A DNA stretch of 64,000 nucleotides, taken from contig CALFRK010000061.1 of NCBI GenBank assembly GCA_937919625.1, forward strand, positions 1-64,000, given 5' to 3'. This document shows, piece by piece, positions 36,415-45,690 of this stretch (position 1 is its first letter; each line of letters starts with the position of its first letter). Source of the DNA: an uncultured Ilumatobacter sp. GTDB lineage: Bacteria > Actinomycetota > Acidimicrobiia > Acidimicrobiales > Ilumatobacteraceae. The position numbers were made by a program, and so were the translations under genes. The notes under the pieces are model-generated. The model worked only from the letters and a program-made list of their open reading frames with translations, was not told the origin of the DNA and did not search any database.

Positions 36415-37578
36415 TCAGACCGAATCGGCTGCCGCAGCCTCGGCGGCACGCTTGATGGCGTCGACGACGCGCTGCATGTTGGTGCGGTGCTCCTCGATCC
36501 GACGAAACAGGATGCGCGGTTCTTTGTCGGGCATCGCCGAGATGGCAGCGTTGATACCCGAAGGTCCTGGGCCGATGATCAGCGAGTACCGAAGCCGCGT
36601 CGCTCCGGCGATCGACGCCAGTTCGAACCGCCACTGGGCCCCGGGATTGTCGTGGTCGGAGGTGACCCAACCGAACTCGGTCCTCTCGACATAGCGGTGC
36701 ACGAAGCACGGCACATCCCATTCGCCGATCGCAGGGTGCACATTGCTGCCGATGAACTCGGCGCCAAGCGACGGACCACCAACATCGTCGACCCAGCGTG
36801 CCCCTTTGAACTCCTCGCTGTGGTCGGCGCCGAAGCTGATATCGGTGATCAGCGGCCACACATCATCAACCGACGCCTTGATGTCGGCCTCGACCACGGT
36901 GCCAGGGCCGTCGGCGTGACAGGGCGGATCGCTGGGACCGGACACCCATGTGTGGGCGTAGCGGTCGATGAAGCTGATCTCGCGGGCCGGATATCGCGGA
37001 GCTTGCTTGAAGTCGGTGCCCTTGGTCCACGCCACCGGAATCACGGCGATCTGCGTGTTGCCATCCGGTACGCCAAGCAGTTCGGCCAGCTTGTCCCCCT
37101 TTCCGAGAATCGCCGTGGTCCACGAGGTGCCGAGCCCCCTCGCACGCAGCGCCACGCAAAAGCTCCAGACCGACTGGATTACCGAGTCGAAAAGACCCGG
37201 CCGACCACTGCCATCGTGTGTGCCGATGATCGTCGGGATCACGATCGCAGGTGCCTCGGCCAAATGCTCGGCGAGGTAGGCGGCCGACTTCATCACCTTC
37301 TCCTGAGGGTGGCCGGTGCCGGCAAGCTTGTCGCGGGCACCGATCATGAACTCGCCACCCGTCGCCATGTAGAGCTCTGCGATTTTGGCCTTGACCGCCG
37401 GATCGCGCACGATGATCCATCTGCGGCTGCCCTGATTGCCGCCAGACGGCGCCTGTTCGGCGATGTCGATGCATTCGTAGATGATGTCGTTGTCGACCGC
37501 ACGTTCGAGGTCGAGTCGCAACCGCACTGCCCGGGTTGTTGTCAGCGCTTCATCGACCGAGTTCACATCGATCGTCAT
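36415..37578 (-). CDS. Nitroreductase-SRPBCC fusion protein
   Basis: The 387-residue protein joins two folds. Residues about 1-210 are nitroreductase-like (SGGNQGSRRWIIVRD, FMN-binding Arg/Ser; ALRARGLGTSWTTAILGKG; NTQIAVIPVAW). Residues about 225-375 are a START/polyketide-cyclase-like SRPBCC ligand pocket (VEADIKASVDDVWPLITDI...GPSLGAEFIGSN). The frame is continuous with no internal Shine-Dalgarno, so it is a real fusion, probably a flavoenzyme that reduces a lipid-like or aromatic substrate delivered by its own binding domain (inference). The 180-bp gap downstream shows nothing. Confidence 0.88.
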   Translation of the reverse strand: MTIDVNSVDEALTTTRAVRLRLDLERAVDNDIIYECIDIAEQAPSGGNQGSRRWIIVRDPAVKAKIAELYMATGGEFMIGARDKLAGTGHPQEKVMKSAAYLAEHLAEAPAIVIPTIIGTHDGSGRPGLFDSVIQSVWSFCVALRARGLGTSWTTAILGKGDKLAELLGVPDGNTQIAVIPVAWTKGTDFKQAPRYPAREISFIDRYAHTWVSGPSDPPCHADGPGTVVEADIKASVDDVWPLITDISFGADHSEEFKGARWVDDVGGPSLGAEFIGSNVHPAIGEWDVPCFVHRYVERTEFGWVTSDHDNPGAQWRFELASIAGATRLRYSLIIGPGPSGINAAISAMPDKEPRILFRRIEEHRTNMQRVVDAIKRAAEAAAADSV

Positions 37579-37758
37579 CGCCGATCACCCGTGGCGTCGT
37601 CGTGTTCCCGTGCTACTCGGTCGATCATCGATTTCCCTTCTGCCAGTGGCCAATCAGGCCGCCACGGCGACGCTAGTTCGACGCTTGGCGGAGGTTCGCC
37701 CTGGAACATACGTCGACACGGCGGCACGAACTCGCGCCAACCGCGCCATCATGGATGC
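37579..37758. other. 180-bp divergent gap
   Basis: The gap lies between the leftward nitroreductase fusion and the rightward cyclase gene and must hold both promoters. I see no clear palindrome or hexamers. Confidence 0.35.
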
Positions 37759-38772
37759 GTGACCGATCGGCATACGACACCCGACTCGAGGCTGAACGCT
37801 CTGTACTCGACGGTCGGCATCGAGCCCCCCACCATGCGGCGAGCCGACATCGCCGAGCTGAGCGGAATCGATCCCGACCAATCGTTGCGTTGGTGGCGGG
37901 CGATGGGCTTTGCCGAGGTCGGCGACGACGAGCTGGCATTCAGCAACACCGACCTGGCAGTCGTGCAGCGATTGCGTACGTTGTTGGACGACGGCCTGAT
38001 CGAGGACACCGACATCCTGCGTCTTGCGCGCCTGATGGGCGCCTCGTTCTCGCGACTCGTCGACGCCCAACTGACGGTCATCTCGCAAAGCATGAGCGCT
38101 GGCGCTCCGCAGACCCTCGGCGACGATTCGGAACACGACGTGGTGTCGTTCATGGAGACCACGATGAACTTCGTGTGGCGACGCCATCTTCTGGCGGCGC
38201 TGGCCCAAAGCATGAACGCCGGCGAGGCCGACGCACAACAGGCCGTCGGTTTCGTCGACCTCTCCGGATTCTCCCGCGTCAGCAAGACAGCGACGCAAGA
38301 ACAGATCACCGAAATCGTCGAGACGTTCGAAGCGATGGCCTTCGACGTGGTGTCGGCCCATGAGGGACGCGTCGTGAAGTTGATCGGCGACGAGGTGATG
38401 TTCGTCGCCAAGACCATCGACGACGCAGTCGCTATCGCTGTCGACCTGATCGTTCGCCTTGCTCCGATAGAGATCATCCCGGCGGTGCACTGTGGTGTGG
38501 CGTTCGGTCAAACCGTGCGAGTCGGCGGCGACGTGTTTGGCCCGACCGTCAATCTGGCAAGTCGGCTGACGGGGCTGGCGCGACCAGACAGTGTCGTCGT
38601 TCCGCGCGTTGACGGTCAGCACCTGCTCGACCGCGAAGATCTCGATGTTCGCTGGGTGCGGCGCCACTACGACCTCAAGGGCGTCGGCCGAACTCGAATC
38701 ATCTCGATCCGACCGCTGACGGACGAATCCGAGGGCCGCGACGAACCGGACGAAAGTGACGAACCGGACTGA
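37759..38772 (+). CDS. Class III adenylate/guanylate cyclase with N-terminal regulatory domain
   Basis: The 337-residue protein (GTG start) has an N-terminal helical region (about 25-140: MRRADIAELSGID...LRRLRTLLDDGLIEDTD-like) resembling the Ad_Cy_reg domain of pH- or ligand-sensing mycobacterial cyclases. The cyclase domain has metal-binding Asp in FVDLSGF and GDEVMFV, Lys in VKLIGDE, and the transition-state Asn/Arg in TVNLASRL, so it can be active as a homodimer. The tail is acidic (EPDESDEPD). It converges with the yjjW gene, 18 bp apart. Confidence 0.92.
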   Translation: MTDRHTTPDSRLNALYSTVGIEPPTMRRADIAELSGIDPDQSLRWWRAMGFAEVGDDELAFSNTDLAVVQRLRTLLDDGLIEDTDILRLARLMGASFSRLVDAQLTVISQSMSAGAPQTLGDDSEHDVVSFMETTMNFVWRRHLLAALAQSMNAGEADAQQAVGFVDLSGFSRVSKTATQEQITEIVETFEAMAFDVVSAHEGRVVKLIGDEVMFVAKTIDDAVAIAVDLIVRLAPIEIIPAVHCGVAFGQTVRVGGDVFGPTVNLASRLTGLARPDSVVVPRVDGQHLLDREDLDVRWVRRHYDLKGVGRTRIISIRPLTDESEGRDEPDESDEPD

Positions 38773-38790
38773 AGCACCGGACCGAGCTGA

Positions 38791-39543
38791 TCAGACGACG
38801 CAGATGTTGAAGTCGGCAACCTGACGCAGCAGATCGGCCACCGTCAACAACGCCTCGGGGGTCGGCTCGACCAGCGGTGGATCGTGTGGTCTGGCGCCAT
38901 GCGCTCGGAAGCCGATCAGCTTGATCCGCATCTCTGGGTTGACGGCGGCCAGCCATTCGGCGGTGCGACGAACGAGCCCGGGATCGTCGTTGACCCCCGC
39001 CATGATCAGTAGCCGAACCTCGTACAACAAGCCGAGCCGCTGGAGGTGTCCGATGCTGGCGAGCACCTCGCCGTTCGGTTGACCCGTCATCTGGTGGTGG
39101 ATGTCGGGGTCGAGGCACTTGAGGTCGATCATCGCACCGTCCATCACAGGCGCGAGGTCGTCCCACACGCCTTGTTCGGTCGCACCATTCGAGTCGACGA
39201 AGCAGGTGAGGTGTGCCAGCGCCGGTTCGGCTTTCACCGCCGCGAATAGGGCGTGCAGAAACGTCGGTTGTTGGGTTGCCTCACCCCCCGACGCCGTGAT
39301 GCCGCGGACGAACGGGGCGGCCGGACGGATCCGCTCGAGCAGGTCGTCGACACCCAGGTGGTGGGGATCGAACCCTTCGAGCGGTTGGTGCCCGGGAATC
39401 GTCTGGGGGTTGTGACACGCCACGCAGTCGAAGTTGCAACCTTGCAGGAAGACCACAAATCGGTTGCCTGGCCCGTCGACGTTGCTGAACGAGATGGTGT
39501 CGGCGACGAAACCCTTGAGCGGCCTACCGAGCGTCGCGCTCAT
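38791..39543 (-). CDS. yjjW: Radical SAM glycyl-radical-enzyme activase (YjjW/PflA-like)
   Basis: The 250-residue protein starts at MSATLGRPLK. The cluster motif CNFDCVAC (Cys36, 40, 43, CX3CX2C) binds the [4Fe-4S] that cleaves SAM, and GGEATQQ, DLKCLDPD and MAGVNDD complete the activase barrel. It makes the glycyl radical on the partner YjjI. E. coli YjjW carries extra ferredoxin-like Cys; no second Cys cluster is present here, so it is a shorter PflA-like version. It overlaps the yjjI 3' end by 20 bp. Confidence 0.9.
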   Translation of the reverse strand: MSATLGRPLKGFVADTISFSNVDGPGNRFVVFLQGCNFDCVACHNPQTIPGHQPLEGFDPHHLGVDDLLERIRPAAPFVRGITASGGEATQQPTFLHALFAAVKAEPALAHLTCFVDSNGATEQGVWDDLAPVMDGAMIDLKCLDPDIHHQMTGQPNGEVLASIGHLQRLGLLYEVRLLIMAGVNDDPGLVRRTAEWLAAVNPEMRIKLIGFRAHGARPHDPPLVEPTPEALLTVADLLRQVADFNICVV

Positions 39544-41083
39544 TGCAGCCGATCCGCTTGACCGCTCGTTGTGTGAGGTGGAACGAGTTCTCGGCACCGG
39601 CGGCAAGGTGATCGCTGGTGTGCCGGACCACCCCACACTCGGCGATCGTGACGAGGTCGCTCTTGCGCACGAGGTATCCGGTGATCCGGATGAACTCGTT
39701 GCTGTCGAGATTGAACGTGAAGTCGCGCATGCCGCTGGCAAAACCGCCACGGATGATGTCGACCATCGCCTCGGGGTTGCGTAGGACGGTTTCGTCGACA
39801 TGGAAGATGTCGCTGACACCGGAGGCGAACAGGTGATGATGCGGTGCACACGTTGCGATGTGTTCGAGCAGGCCGGGCTCGTCGCCGACCGGGATGCGCG
39901 TGCCGGCGGTGACATCTTGGTCGAGGTCGATACCGCTCTGGCTGTGCAGGTAGCAGTGTCCGCCACCACCCTCGCAGTACGGCATCGGCCGGGCCGCCAC
40001 CAGCTCGGCGACCCGCTCGACGACCTGGATGGCCAACAAGTTGGCGTCTGCGTCGTGGCCATAGCGGGCCTCGCCATCCCGATCGCGGCCCTCGTAGGCC
40101 ATCAGCAGGTTGACGCACTCGGCGAGACCGAAGATGCCGAACATCGCCGAGAAGCGGTCGATGTCGATCAGGCCTTCTGCCGCCAACCAATGGGTGTCGA
40201 AGAAGTGTTGGCCCTCGACCAGCGAGCGGATTCGGGCCTCGGCCAGCTCGGCGGTCAGTTCGACATAGCGCGGCAACGTCGCGGTCAGGAACTCGTCGAC
40301 CGAGCCGCCGTGCAGCAACGCCACTTCCTTCAGATTGAGGCGCACCAGGGTGTGCGAGCCACCACCGATCTTGAGCGAGTTGTAGCAGCTGACCGACGCG
40401 TAGTGCTCGCCGTGATCGTTGACCATCATGGGATGGTTGACAAAGTGTGGCTTGCCTGTTTCGAACACGGTGCGCACGGCGTCTTCGATCAGGTCGTCAG
40501 GCGTGATCTCGGGGTCGACCTTGAGCGTGATGTTCGGCACGGCCTGGCGCAGAGAGCGCTCGACCCGAAAGATCGAACGAGTGATCCGACTGTCGTGTGG
40601 CCCGAGATCGAGGTGTACAAAAGCATCGGGAAGCATGCGGTCGATGCCGATCCAGAACCGACGCAGCTTCGTGTCGAGCTGTTCGTCGGTGATCTCGTCG
40701 GTGACGAATGGTGCCAGCACCTTGTCGAGATCCCCGAGGTACACGGGATACGTGGTGACGCTGGGAACATACGCGTACATCACCTGGAGGAATGCCAGGG
40801 CGCCGTCGAGGTCGGTCGGGGGCGGCATCTCCAGATACGAGAGGCCCTGGCGGATCGCCAGTTCGTAGTCGGGCAGGATGTAACGCGCCGTGTACGGGGC
40901 GTTGCCCTCGTACATGTCGCAGATCACGCGCTTTTCGAGAGCTTGTGCGCACGCCCCGGAGAGTGCCGGATACGGCACCGCCTCGGTCGCCAGCGCCGCC
41001 AGCCGACGCACCTTCTGGTCGTACGCCAGCGTGCCGTCTTGCACCAACTCCTGGGCGCGAACTATCAACTCGGTGATCTCCAC
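39524..41083 (-). CDS. yjjI: YjjI-type glycyl radical enzyme
   Basis: The 519-residue protein (GTG start; E. coli YjjI is about 516) has the radical-bearing Gly469 in RITGYLVRK and a candidate active-site Cys233 in SVSCYNSLKIGGGSHTLVRLN. YjjI is an uncharacterised relative of pyruvate formate-lyase; the radical glycine is generated anaerobically by the activase next to it. The reaction is unknown. Both genes are intact. Presence in what appears an aerobic actinobacterial background is notable. Confidence 0.92.
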   Translation of the reverse strand: MEITELIVRAQELVQDGTLAYDQKVRRLAALATEAVPYPALSGACAQALEKRVICDMYEGNAPYTARYILPDYELAIRQGLSYLEMPPPTDLDGALAFLQVMYAYVPSVTTYPVYLGDLDKVLAPFVTDEITDEQLDTKLRRFWIGIDRMLPDAFVHLDLGPHDSRITRSIFRVERSLRQAVPNITLKVDPEITPDDLIEDAVRTVFETGKPHFVNHPMMVNDHGEHYASVSCYNSLKIGGGSHTLVRLNLKEVALLHGGSVDEFLTATLPRYVELTAELAEARIRSLVEGQHFFDTHWLAAEGLIDIDRFSAMFGIFGLAECVNLLMAYEGRDRDGEARYGHDADANLLAIQVVERVAELVAARPMPYCEGGGGHCYLHSQSGIDLDQDVTAGTRIPVGDEPGLLEHIATCAPHHHLFASGVSDIFHVDETVLRNPEAMVDIIRGGFASGMRDFTFNLDSNEFIRITGYLVRKSDLVTIAECGVVRHTSDHLAAGAENSFHLTQRAVKRIGCNERDAR

Positions 41084-41143
41084 ACCTCAACCGTAGGGCC
41101 AATCCCCGAGCACGTCTAGGGCCGTTGGTCCGCCCAACACACC

Positions 41144-41174
41144 GTTACCCCAGGTGCCAGGCACCTGGGGTAAC
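41144..41174. repeat. Perfect GTTACC-type palindrome (14-bp arms)
   Basis: GTTACCCCAGGTGC (41144-41157), 3-nt loop CAG and GCACCTGGGGTAAC (41161-41174) form a perfect hairpin, 34 bp after the SDR stop and 60 bp before the yjjI start, both leftward. It is the best member of a dispersed family (see 47375, 56258, 60661, 61580). It can act as a terminator of the SDR gene or an operator for yjjI. Confidence 0.85.
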
Positions 41175-41207
41175 ACCCGCACTGGCTTGGATCCGCTCGG
41201 ATGACGA

Positions 41208-42185
41208 TCAGGCTGCGACGGGGTACCCGACGCCGGCCGCCGCCACCGTCGCTGCCCAGGCGGCGTCCTCGCTGGCCCGGTCGAGCACGTGAGCGAGCTC
41301 GACGCGGTGCAGCGGACCGGTCATCTTCTTGGGCGCAGAAGCGAAGAACTGTCCGCTCACTTGATCGGTGAAATCAGCGGCGTCGATGTATCGACGTGCG
41401 GCGTCGGGAACGCTGGCAGCCATGCGCAGCCTGGCCGGAGCATGCTTCATCACGGGCATCATGATTCGCTTCATGAAGAAGTTGGCGTTGCGCCCCGCTG
41501 ATGTTCCAGGCGCGCTGCCGGGCGAGACCGCTGTAACCGTTGTGCCCTCTGGCAGCATCCGCGACAATGAGCTCGCCCACCATGCCACGAACAACTTGGC
41601 GGTGGCGTAGGTGTTGCCAGGTGGAAACTTGCCGGGGCCCTCACCTCTGATCAATGCGGTCGCCGCCGTAATCAGGTCCGAATCGAAATGCTTGCGAGCA
41701 TGTTCCGACAGATCGACCGGATTGAACGTCGGCACGTCACCTCGAGCTGCTTCAGAGCCCGCAATCACGATTCGAGCGTTGGTCGCCAGCAGGTCGTTGG
41801 CAAGAACACCCATCGTCAGCTGGTGATGACCGATCAGCGACGAGGCGTAGGTGATCTCGATGCCTTCAGGCGTCTTGACCTGCTTCGAACCCGACACCAT
41901 GCCGGCGTTCAGCAGCAGGAAATCGATGCTCACCTGGCGGTCGGTGAGCTCGGTGACCGCCCTGCCGACATCGTGCGAGTCATTGAGGTCGAGTGCCAAC
42001 GATTCGAAGATGTCCTTGTTGGCACGCTTGGTGAGCTCTGCGGCCGCGGTTGCCGCCTTGGTCGTGTCGCGCCCGGTGATGATGACCCGGCCGAAGCCCT
42101 CGTCGGCGAGATGGAGTGCGGCCTCGAAGCCGAGTCCGGACGTTGCGCCGGTGACGAGCGCTGTTCTGTTGGCCTTGCTGTTCAT
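41208..42185 (-). CDS. Short-chain dehydrogenase/reductase
   Basis: This 325-residue SDR starts at MNSKANRTALV. TGATSGLG is the Rossmann glycine motif, NAGM the catalytic loop, NTYATAK contains the catalytic Tyr-x-x-x-Lys. RBS AAAGGAA lies 8 bases upstream of the ATG. It is similar to retinol/protochlorophyllide-reductase-like SDRs; the substrate is unknown. It diverges from the MalT-like LuxR gene, a common layout for a regulator and its target (inference). Confidence 0.9.
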   Translation of the reverse strand: MNSKANRTALVTGATSGLGFEAALHLADEGFGRVIITGRDTTKAATAAAELTKRANKDIFESLALDLNDSHDVGRAVTELTDRQVSIDFLLLNAGMVSGSKQVKTPEGIEITYASSLIGHHQLTMGVLANDLLATNARIVIAGSEAARGDVPTFNPVDLSEHARKHFDSDLITAATALIRGEGPGKFPPGNTYATAKLFVAWWASSLSRMLPEGTTVTAVSPGSAPGTSAGRNANFFMKRIMMPVMKHAPARLRMAASVPDAARRYIDAADFTDQVSGQFFASAPKKMTGPLHRVELAHVLDRASEDAAWAATVAAAGVGYPVAA

Positions 42186-42354
42186 GAGATGTTCCTTTGC
42201 TGGGCAGGCTGCCCGTGGGTGGATCGAAGCGGTCCGATGGTTCGAACGACAACAACAGCCTGAAGCATCGAAACACCTCCGACATCGCCCGCCAGGGGCT
42301 TTCACCCGCACTCGGGAAGTCGCACCACACGGAGAACACAGCGATACTGGTTCA
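42186..42354. promoter_or_regulatory. 169-bp divergent control region
   Basis: It contains a GATACT box at 42343-42348, six bases before the LuxR-type start codon, consistent with a leaderless rightward transcript. I find no convincing direct repeat or palindrome for a LuxR operator. Confidence 0.4.
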
Positions 42355-44529
42355 ATGCCGGCGCCATACCTGCGAACCAAACTGCTTGCGCCGCAACTCC
42401 ACCCACAATCGATCGTGCGCGAGCGCCTCGTCGATCGTCTCGTTTCTAGCCCGGCTTCGGTGTGGTTACTCAGCGCACCCGCCGGCTACGGCAAGACGAC
42501 CGTGGTCACCCAAGCGCTCGAGCGACAGGGCGGAGCGCTGGCGTGGATCAGTGTCGACGCAGCCGACAACGACGCTGTGCGTCTGTGGACCCATGTCGCC
42601 GCTGCCGTGATGGGGGACGGGGATCCGCTAGAAACGCTGGCTGACCAGATCGACCCCGACCACCTCGACGCGACCGTCGACACGATTGTCTCGTACATCG
42701 AGCACAGCAATGCCCGGGTCACCTTGGTGCTCGATGATCTGCACGAAATCGTCGACGGAGCGATCCTCGGCCAGCTAGGGCGAATAGTCAGCCGCCCGCC
42801 CGCAAATCTGACGATCGTGATCACCACTCGCGCCGACCCGGCCCTGCCGATCGGTCGTCTGCGCGCTCATGGACAACTGGTAGAGCTGCGGTCGCAGGAT
42901 CTGGCGTTCACCGCAGATGAGGCACGACACGTCTTCGAACCGCTCGACGAAGCAACCATCGCGACCATTGTCGACCACACCGAGGGGTGGGCTACCGGGC
43001 TACGGATGCTCGCCGTGTCGACCGCCGCGACGCCCGACGCCAACTCCTTGTTGAGTGCACTCTCGGCCGTCGACCGCGACCTGGGCGACTTCCTGGCGGC
43101 CGAGGCACTCAACTCGCTTCAGCCAGAACTCCAACAGTTTCTGGTCGAAACCAGCGTGCTCGACGAGATGTGCCCTCAGGTCTGTGACGCGGTGCTCGGG
43201 GAGCCCGGGAGCCTGGCGACGTTGCGCCAGCTGGCTCGCTCACAGGTGTTCACCGAACTCGTTGACCCGACCACCAACACGTACCGCTATCACCGCCTGT
43301 TCCGCGACTTTCTGCTGCGTCGAGCTGAGGAACTGCCGCCCGAGCGGCTCGCCCTGCTGCACTGCAGGGCAGCATCGTGGTACGCCGCTGCGGACGATCC
43401 GTCAGCCACGATTCGCCACGCCATAGCTGCCGGTGATCACGATCTCGCCTTGACGACGATCAAAGCCAACTGTGGGTCCTACGCCCAACGCGGCTTGATG
43501 ACAACACTCGACGGATGGCTCGCCGCATACGGGCTCGATCGGTGTCGTCTCGACCCAGAGATGCGAATGATGGTCGCCTGGGTGGCGCTCAACGTCCACC
43601 GCTACGACGAGATCGAGGAATGGTTGCGGGCGCTGCCCGGTGAACGGCTCAGCTCCAACTATCAGGTCCAAGCGCACACGATCCGCTCTCACCGAGCCCG
43701 CCATCTCGGTGATCTGGATGGTGCGCTGCTCGAAGGCCGCCGGGCCATAGCGATCGACGATTCGCACCCCGACGACGACATCGAACGGTCGATCGCGCCA
43801 GCGGTGCTCGAACTCGCCGGCCAGCTTGCCGGTGAGGTCGATGTCGAGCGAGCGCGCCAGATGCTCGAGATCGGTCTGGCGCTCGGCAACGACACGTCGA
43901 CGGTCGTGGCGTATTCGGGTCTGGCGTTGTACGCCGTCGTTGATCCCGATCGCCGCGACGAGGCAGAACAGTTCGCCGACCAGGCGTTGGCACTGGCGTC
44001 GAGCCCTGTCCTCGAACGCTTCCATCAGCCCGTCATCGCTTTGTTGGTCAAGAGTCGTGTTGAACTCGCCCGTGGCCGAATCGGAGACGCCACCGACCTG
44101 GCACAACGAGCCGAGTCGATCGCCCAGGCCGCCGTCGAGCCGCTGATGCTGATCTTGGCACGTTGTCAACTCGCCCGGCTGGCGCACCTGAAGGGCCACT
44201 CCGACGAAGCCCGCGCCGCTCTCCGTTCGGCCGAGTCGGTATTGGGTGACGCCACACCGACTCCCCTGGTCGACGAGTTGAGACGAACAACGAACGAGAT
44301 CCGCTTCGCCAGAACCGAAGCGGGAGCACCCGTCGTACTAAGCGATCGTGAAGCGGCGGTGTTGCGGCTGTTGCCACACGGGCTGACCCGCAAGGAGATC
44401 GGTGCACAACTGTTCGTCTCCGAGAACACGGTCAAGTCGTACCTGACCTCGCTGCGCCACAAGCTGGGTGTCACCGGGGGCGCCGACGCCATCATCGAAC
44501 GCGCTCGCCAGTTCGAGCTGCTCGACTGA
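42355..44529 (+). CDS. LuxR family ATP-binding (MalT/LAL-like) regulator
   Basis: The 724-residue cytosolic protein has an N-terminal STAND ATPase with Walker A APAGYGKTT (about 42-50) and Walker B VLDDLHEI, a long helical TPR-like middle, and a LuxR HTH at the C-terminus (LSDREAAVLRLLPHGLTRKEIGAQL and SENTVKSYLTSLRHKLGV by position about 660-720). LAL regulators bind a ligand to the middle domain and oligomerise. Likely target: the divergent SDR or itself (inference). A GATACT box makes it apparently leaderless. Confidence 0.93.
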   Translation: MPAPYLRTKLLAPQLHPQSIVRERLVDRLVSSPASVWLLSAPAGYGKTTVVTQALERQGGALAWISVDAADNDAVRLWTHVAAAVMGDGDPLETLADQIDPDHLDATVDTIVSYIEHSNARVTLVLDDLHEIVDGAILGQLGRIVSRPPANLTIVITTRADPALPIGRLRAHGQLVELRSQDLAFTADEARHVFEPLDEATIATIVDHTEGWATGLRMLAVSTAATPDANSLLSALSAVDRDLGDFLAAEALNSLQPELQQFLVETSVLDEMCPQVCDAVLGEPGSLATLRQLARSQVFTELVDPTTNTYRYHRLFRDFLLRRAEELPPERLALLHCRAASWYAAADDPSATIRHAIAAGDHDLALTTIKANCGSYAQRGLMTTLDGWLAAYGLDRCRLDPEMRMMVAWVALNVHRYDEIEEWLRALPGERLSSNYQVQAHTIRSHRARHLGDLDGALLEGRRAIAIDDSHPDDDIERSIAPAVLELAGQLAGEVDVERARQMLEIGLALGNDTSTVVAYSGLALYAVVDPDRRDEAEQFADQALALASSPVLERFHQPVIALLVKSRVELARGRIGDATDLAQRAESIAQAAVEPLMLILARCQLARLAHLKGHSDEARAALRSAESVLGDATPTPLVDELRRTTNEIRFARTEAGAPVVLSDREAAVLRLLPHGLTRKEIGAQLFVSENTVKSYLTSLRHKLGVTGGADAIIERARQFELLD

Positions 44530-44653
44530 CGGTTCGGCGACGCGGGCGGGAGCGGGTGAATCGTCCAGGTGGGCGATGCGACTCACGCCATTGAGGCTCA
44601 GGCTTTGATGACCGTCCGAGTATCAAGCTCGGCATCCATCTCAGGAGCTCGAC

Positions 44654-45439
44654 ATGCATCAGACCCGTATCGACCACACCCCTCGCCGGATCCGCGTCCG
44701 ACTCGACAACACCATCGTCGCCGACTCGATCACGGCCCGGCTGATCTATGCCACTGGCCGCCATCCGGAGTACGCAATCGGCGCCACCGACGTGGATTGG
44801 AATCGTGTCGAGGTCGGTGACGCTGATCATCGAGATGAACTGCTTGGTGAGTACCGCACGATCCGGAGCGCCGGATCTGGCGAGCCCGTCGGTCGGATCT
44901 ACACCTCCGGCCCGGCCGATCAACTGGTTCAGTTCGACTTCGCGGCGATGGACGCCTGGTTCGAGGAAGACGAGCAGATCTGGGTCCACGCTCGCGACCC
45001 CTTCCGCCGGGTCGACGTGCTCGAGTCGAGCCGGCATGTCGAGGTCACCGTCGACGGCCTGGTCGTTGCAGCGACCGATCGACCCCGGCTCGTGGCTGAG
45101 ACCGGACTTCCCGCACGTTGGTATATCCCAAGCGCCGATGTCGACTTCTCGATGCTGGCGCCCTCAGACACCGAATCGACCTGCCAATACAAGGGAATCG
45201 CCGCCTGGTTCCACGTCGATGCGCCCGGGCACGATCGCCTGGCCGACGTCGCCTGGGGCTACGAACAGCCGGTCGTCGACGCCTCGAAGCTGACAGGGCT
45301 GGTCGCGTTCTACGCCGAGCACGCCTCGGTCGAGACATATGTCGCTGGCATCGCCCAACCGAAACCCGAGTTCGAGGTCGGATGGCTCAATCCAAGTCTT
45401 GGCCTTGACAACCTGAACGTCGTCCTCGCTCCGGTCTGA
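44654..45439 (+). CDS. DUF427 domain protein (two copies)
   Basis: This 261-residue protein has an AGGAG box at the usual spacing. The first DUF427-like segment lies about 10-95, the second about 115-230, with the typical VTVDGLVVAATDRPRLVAETGLPARWYIPSADVDF stretch. The family is conserved but of unknown biochemical role. The upstream 124-bp gap shows no other feature. Confidence 0.85.
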   Translation: MHQTRIDHTPRRIRVRLDNTIVADSITARLIYATGRHPEYAIGATDVDWNRVEVGDADHRDELLGEYRTIRSAGSGEPVGRIYTSGPADQLVQFDFAAMDAWFEEDEQIWVHARDPFRRVDVLESSRHVEVTVDGLVVAATDRPRLVAETGLPARWYIPSADVDFSMLAPSDTESTCQYKGIAAWFHVDAPGHDRLADVAWGYEQPVVDASKLTGLVAFYAEHASVETYVAGIAQPKPEFEVGWLNPSLGLDNLNVVLAPV

Positions 45440-45504
45440 GAGACATCTGGTTGCTCGCCGACTTCCGCAGGCGCTGAGCGCTCCTGTCGCGAGAGAACAG
45501 CACC

Positions 45505-45690
45505 ATGCACGTCGAACGGCTCGGGCCGATCATCACACCCGACACACACCCGTCGGCCGGCACAAACATCAACGGGCCTTCGCTGATCCGCGTGCCCGAC
45601 TGGGTCGACGATCCGCTCGGTCGGTACTACTTGTACTTCGCGGACCACAAGGGCAGCGATATCCGCCTCGCCTGGCTCACCGGTGCAGGG
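45505..45690 (+). pseudogene. Truncated glycoside-hydrolase-like gene (N-terminal remnant)
   Basis: About 60 codons after an ATG (MHVERLGPIITPDTHPSAGT, then INGPSLIRVPDWVDDPLGRYY and LYFADHKGSDIRLAW) match the opening of a family of about 300-residue five-bladed-propeller proteins (GH43/GH32-like by memory). The similarity ends at about 45684, after which the frame runs antisense into the DUF4242 gene without any homology. It is best read as a decayed or truncated gene. An intact copy should be larger. Confidence 0.55.

Noticed and set aside
39800-41119. 439-codon rightward frame
   Set aside because: It is antisense to yjjI, which has catalytic residues in place.
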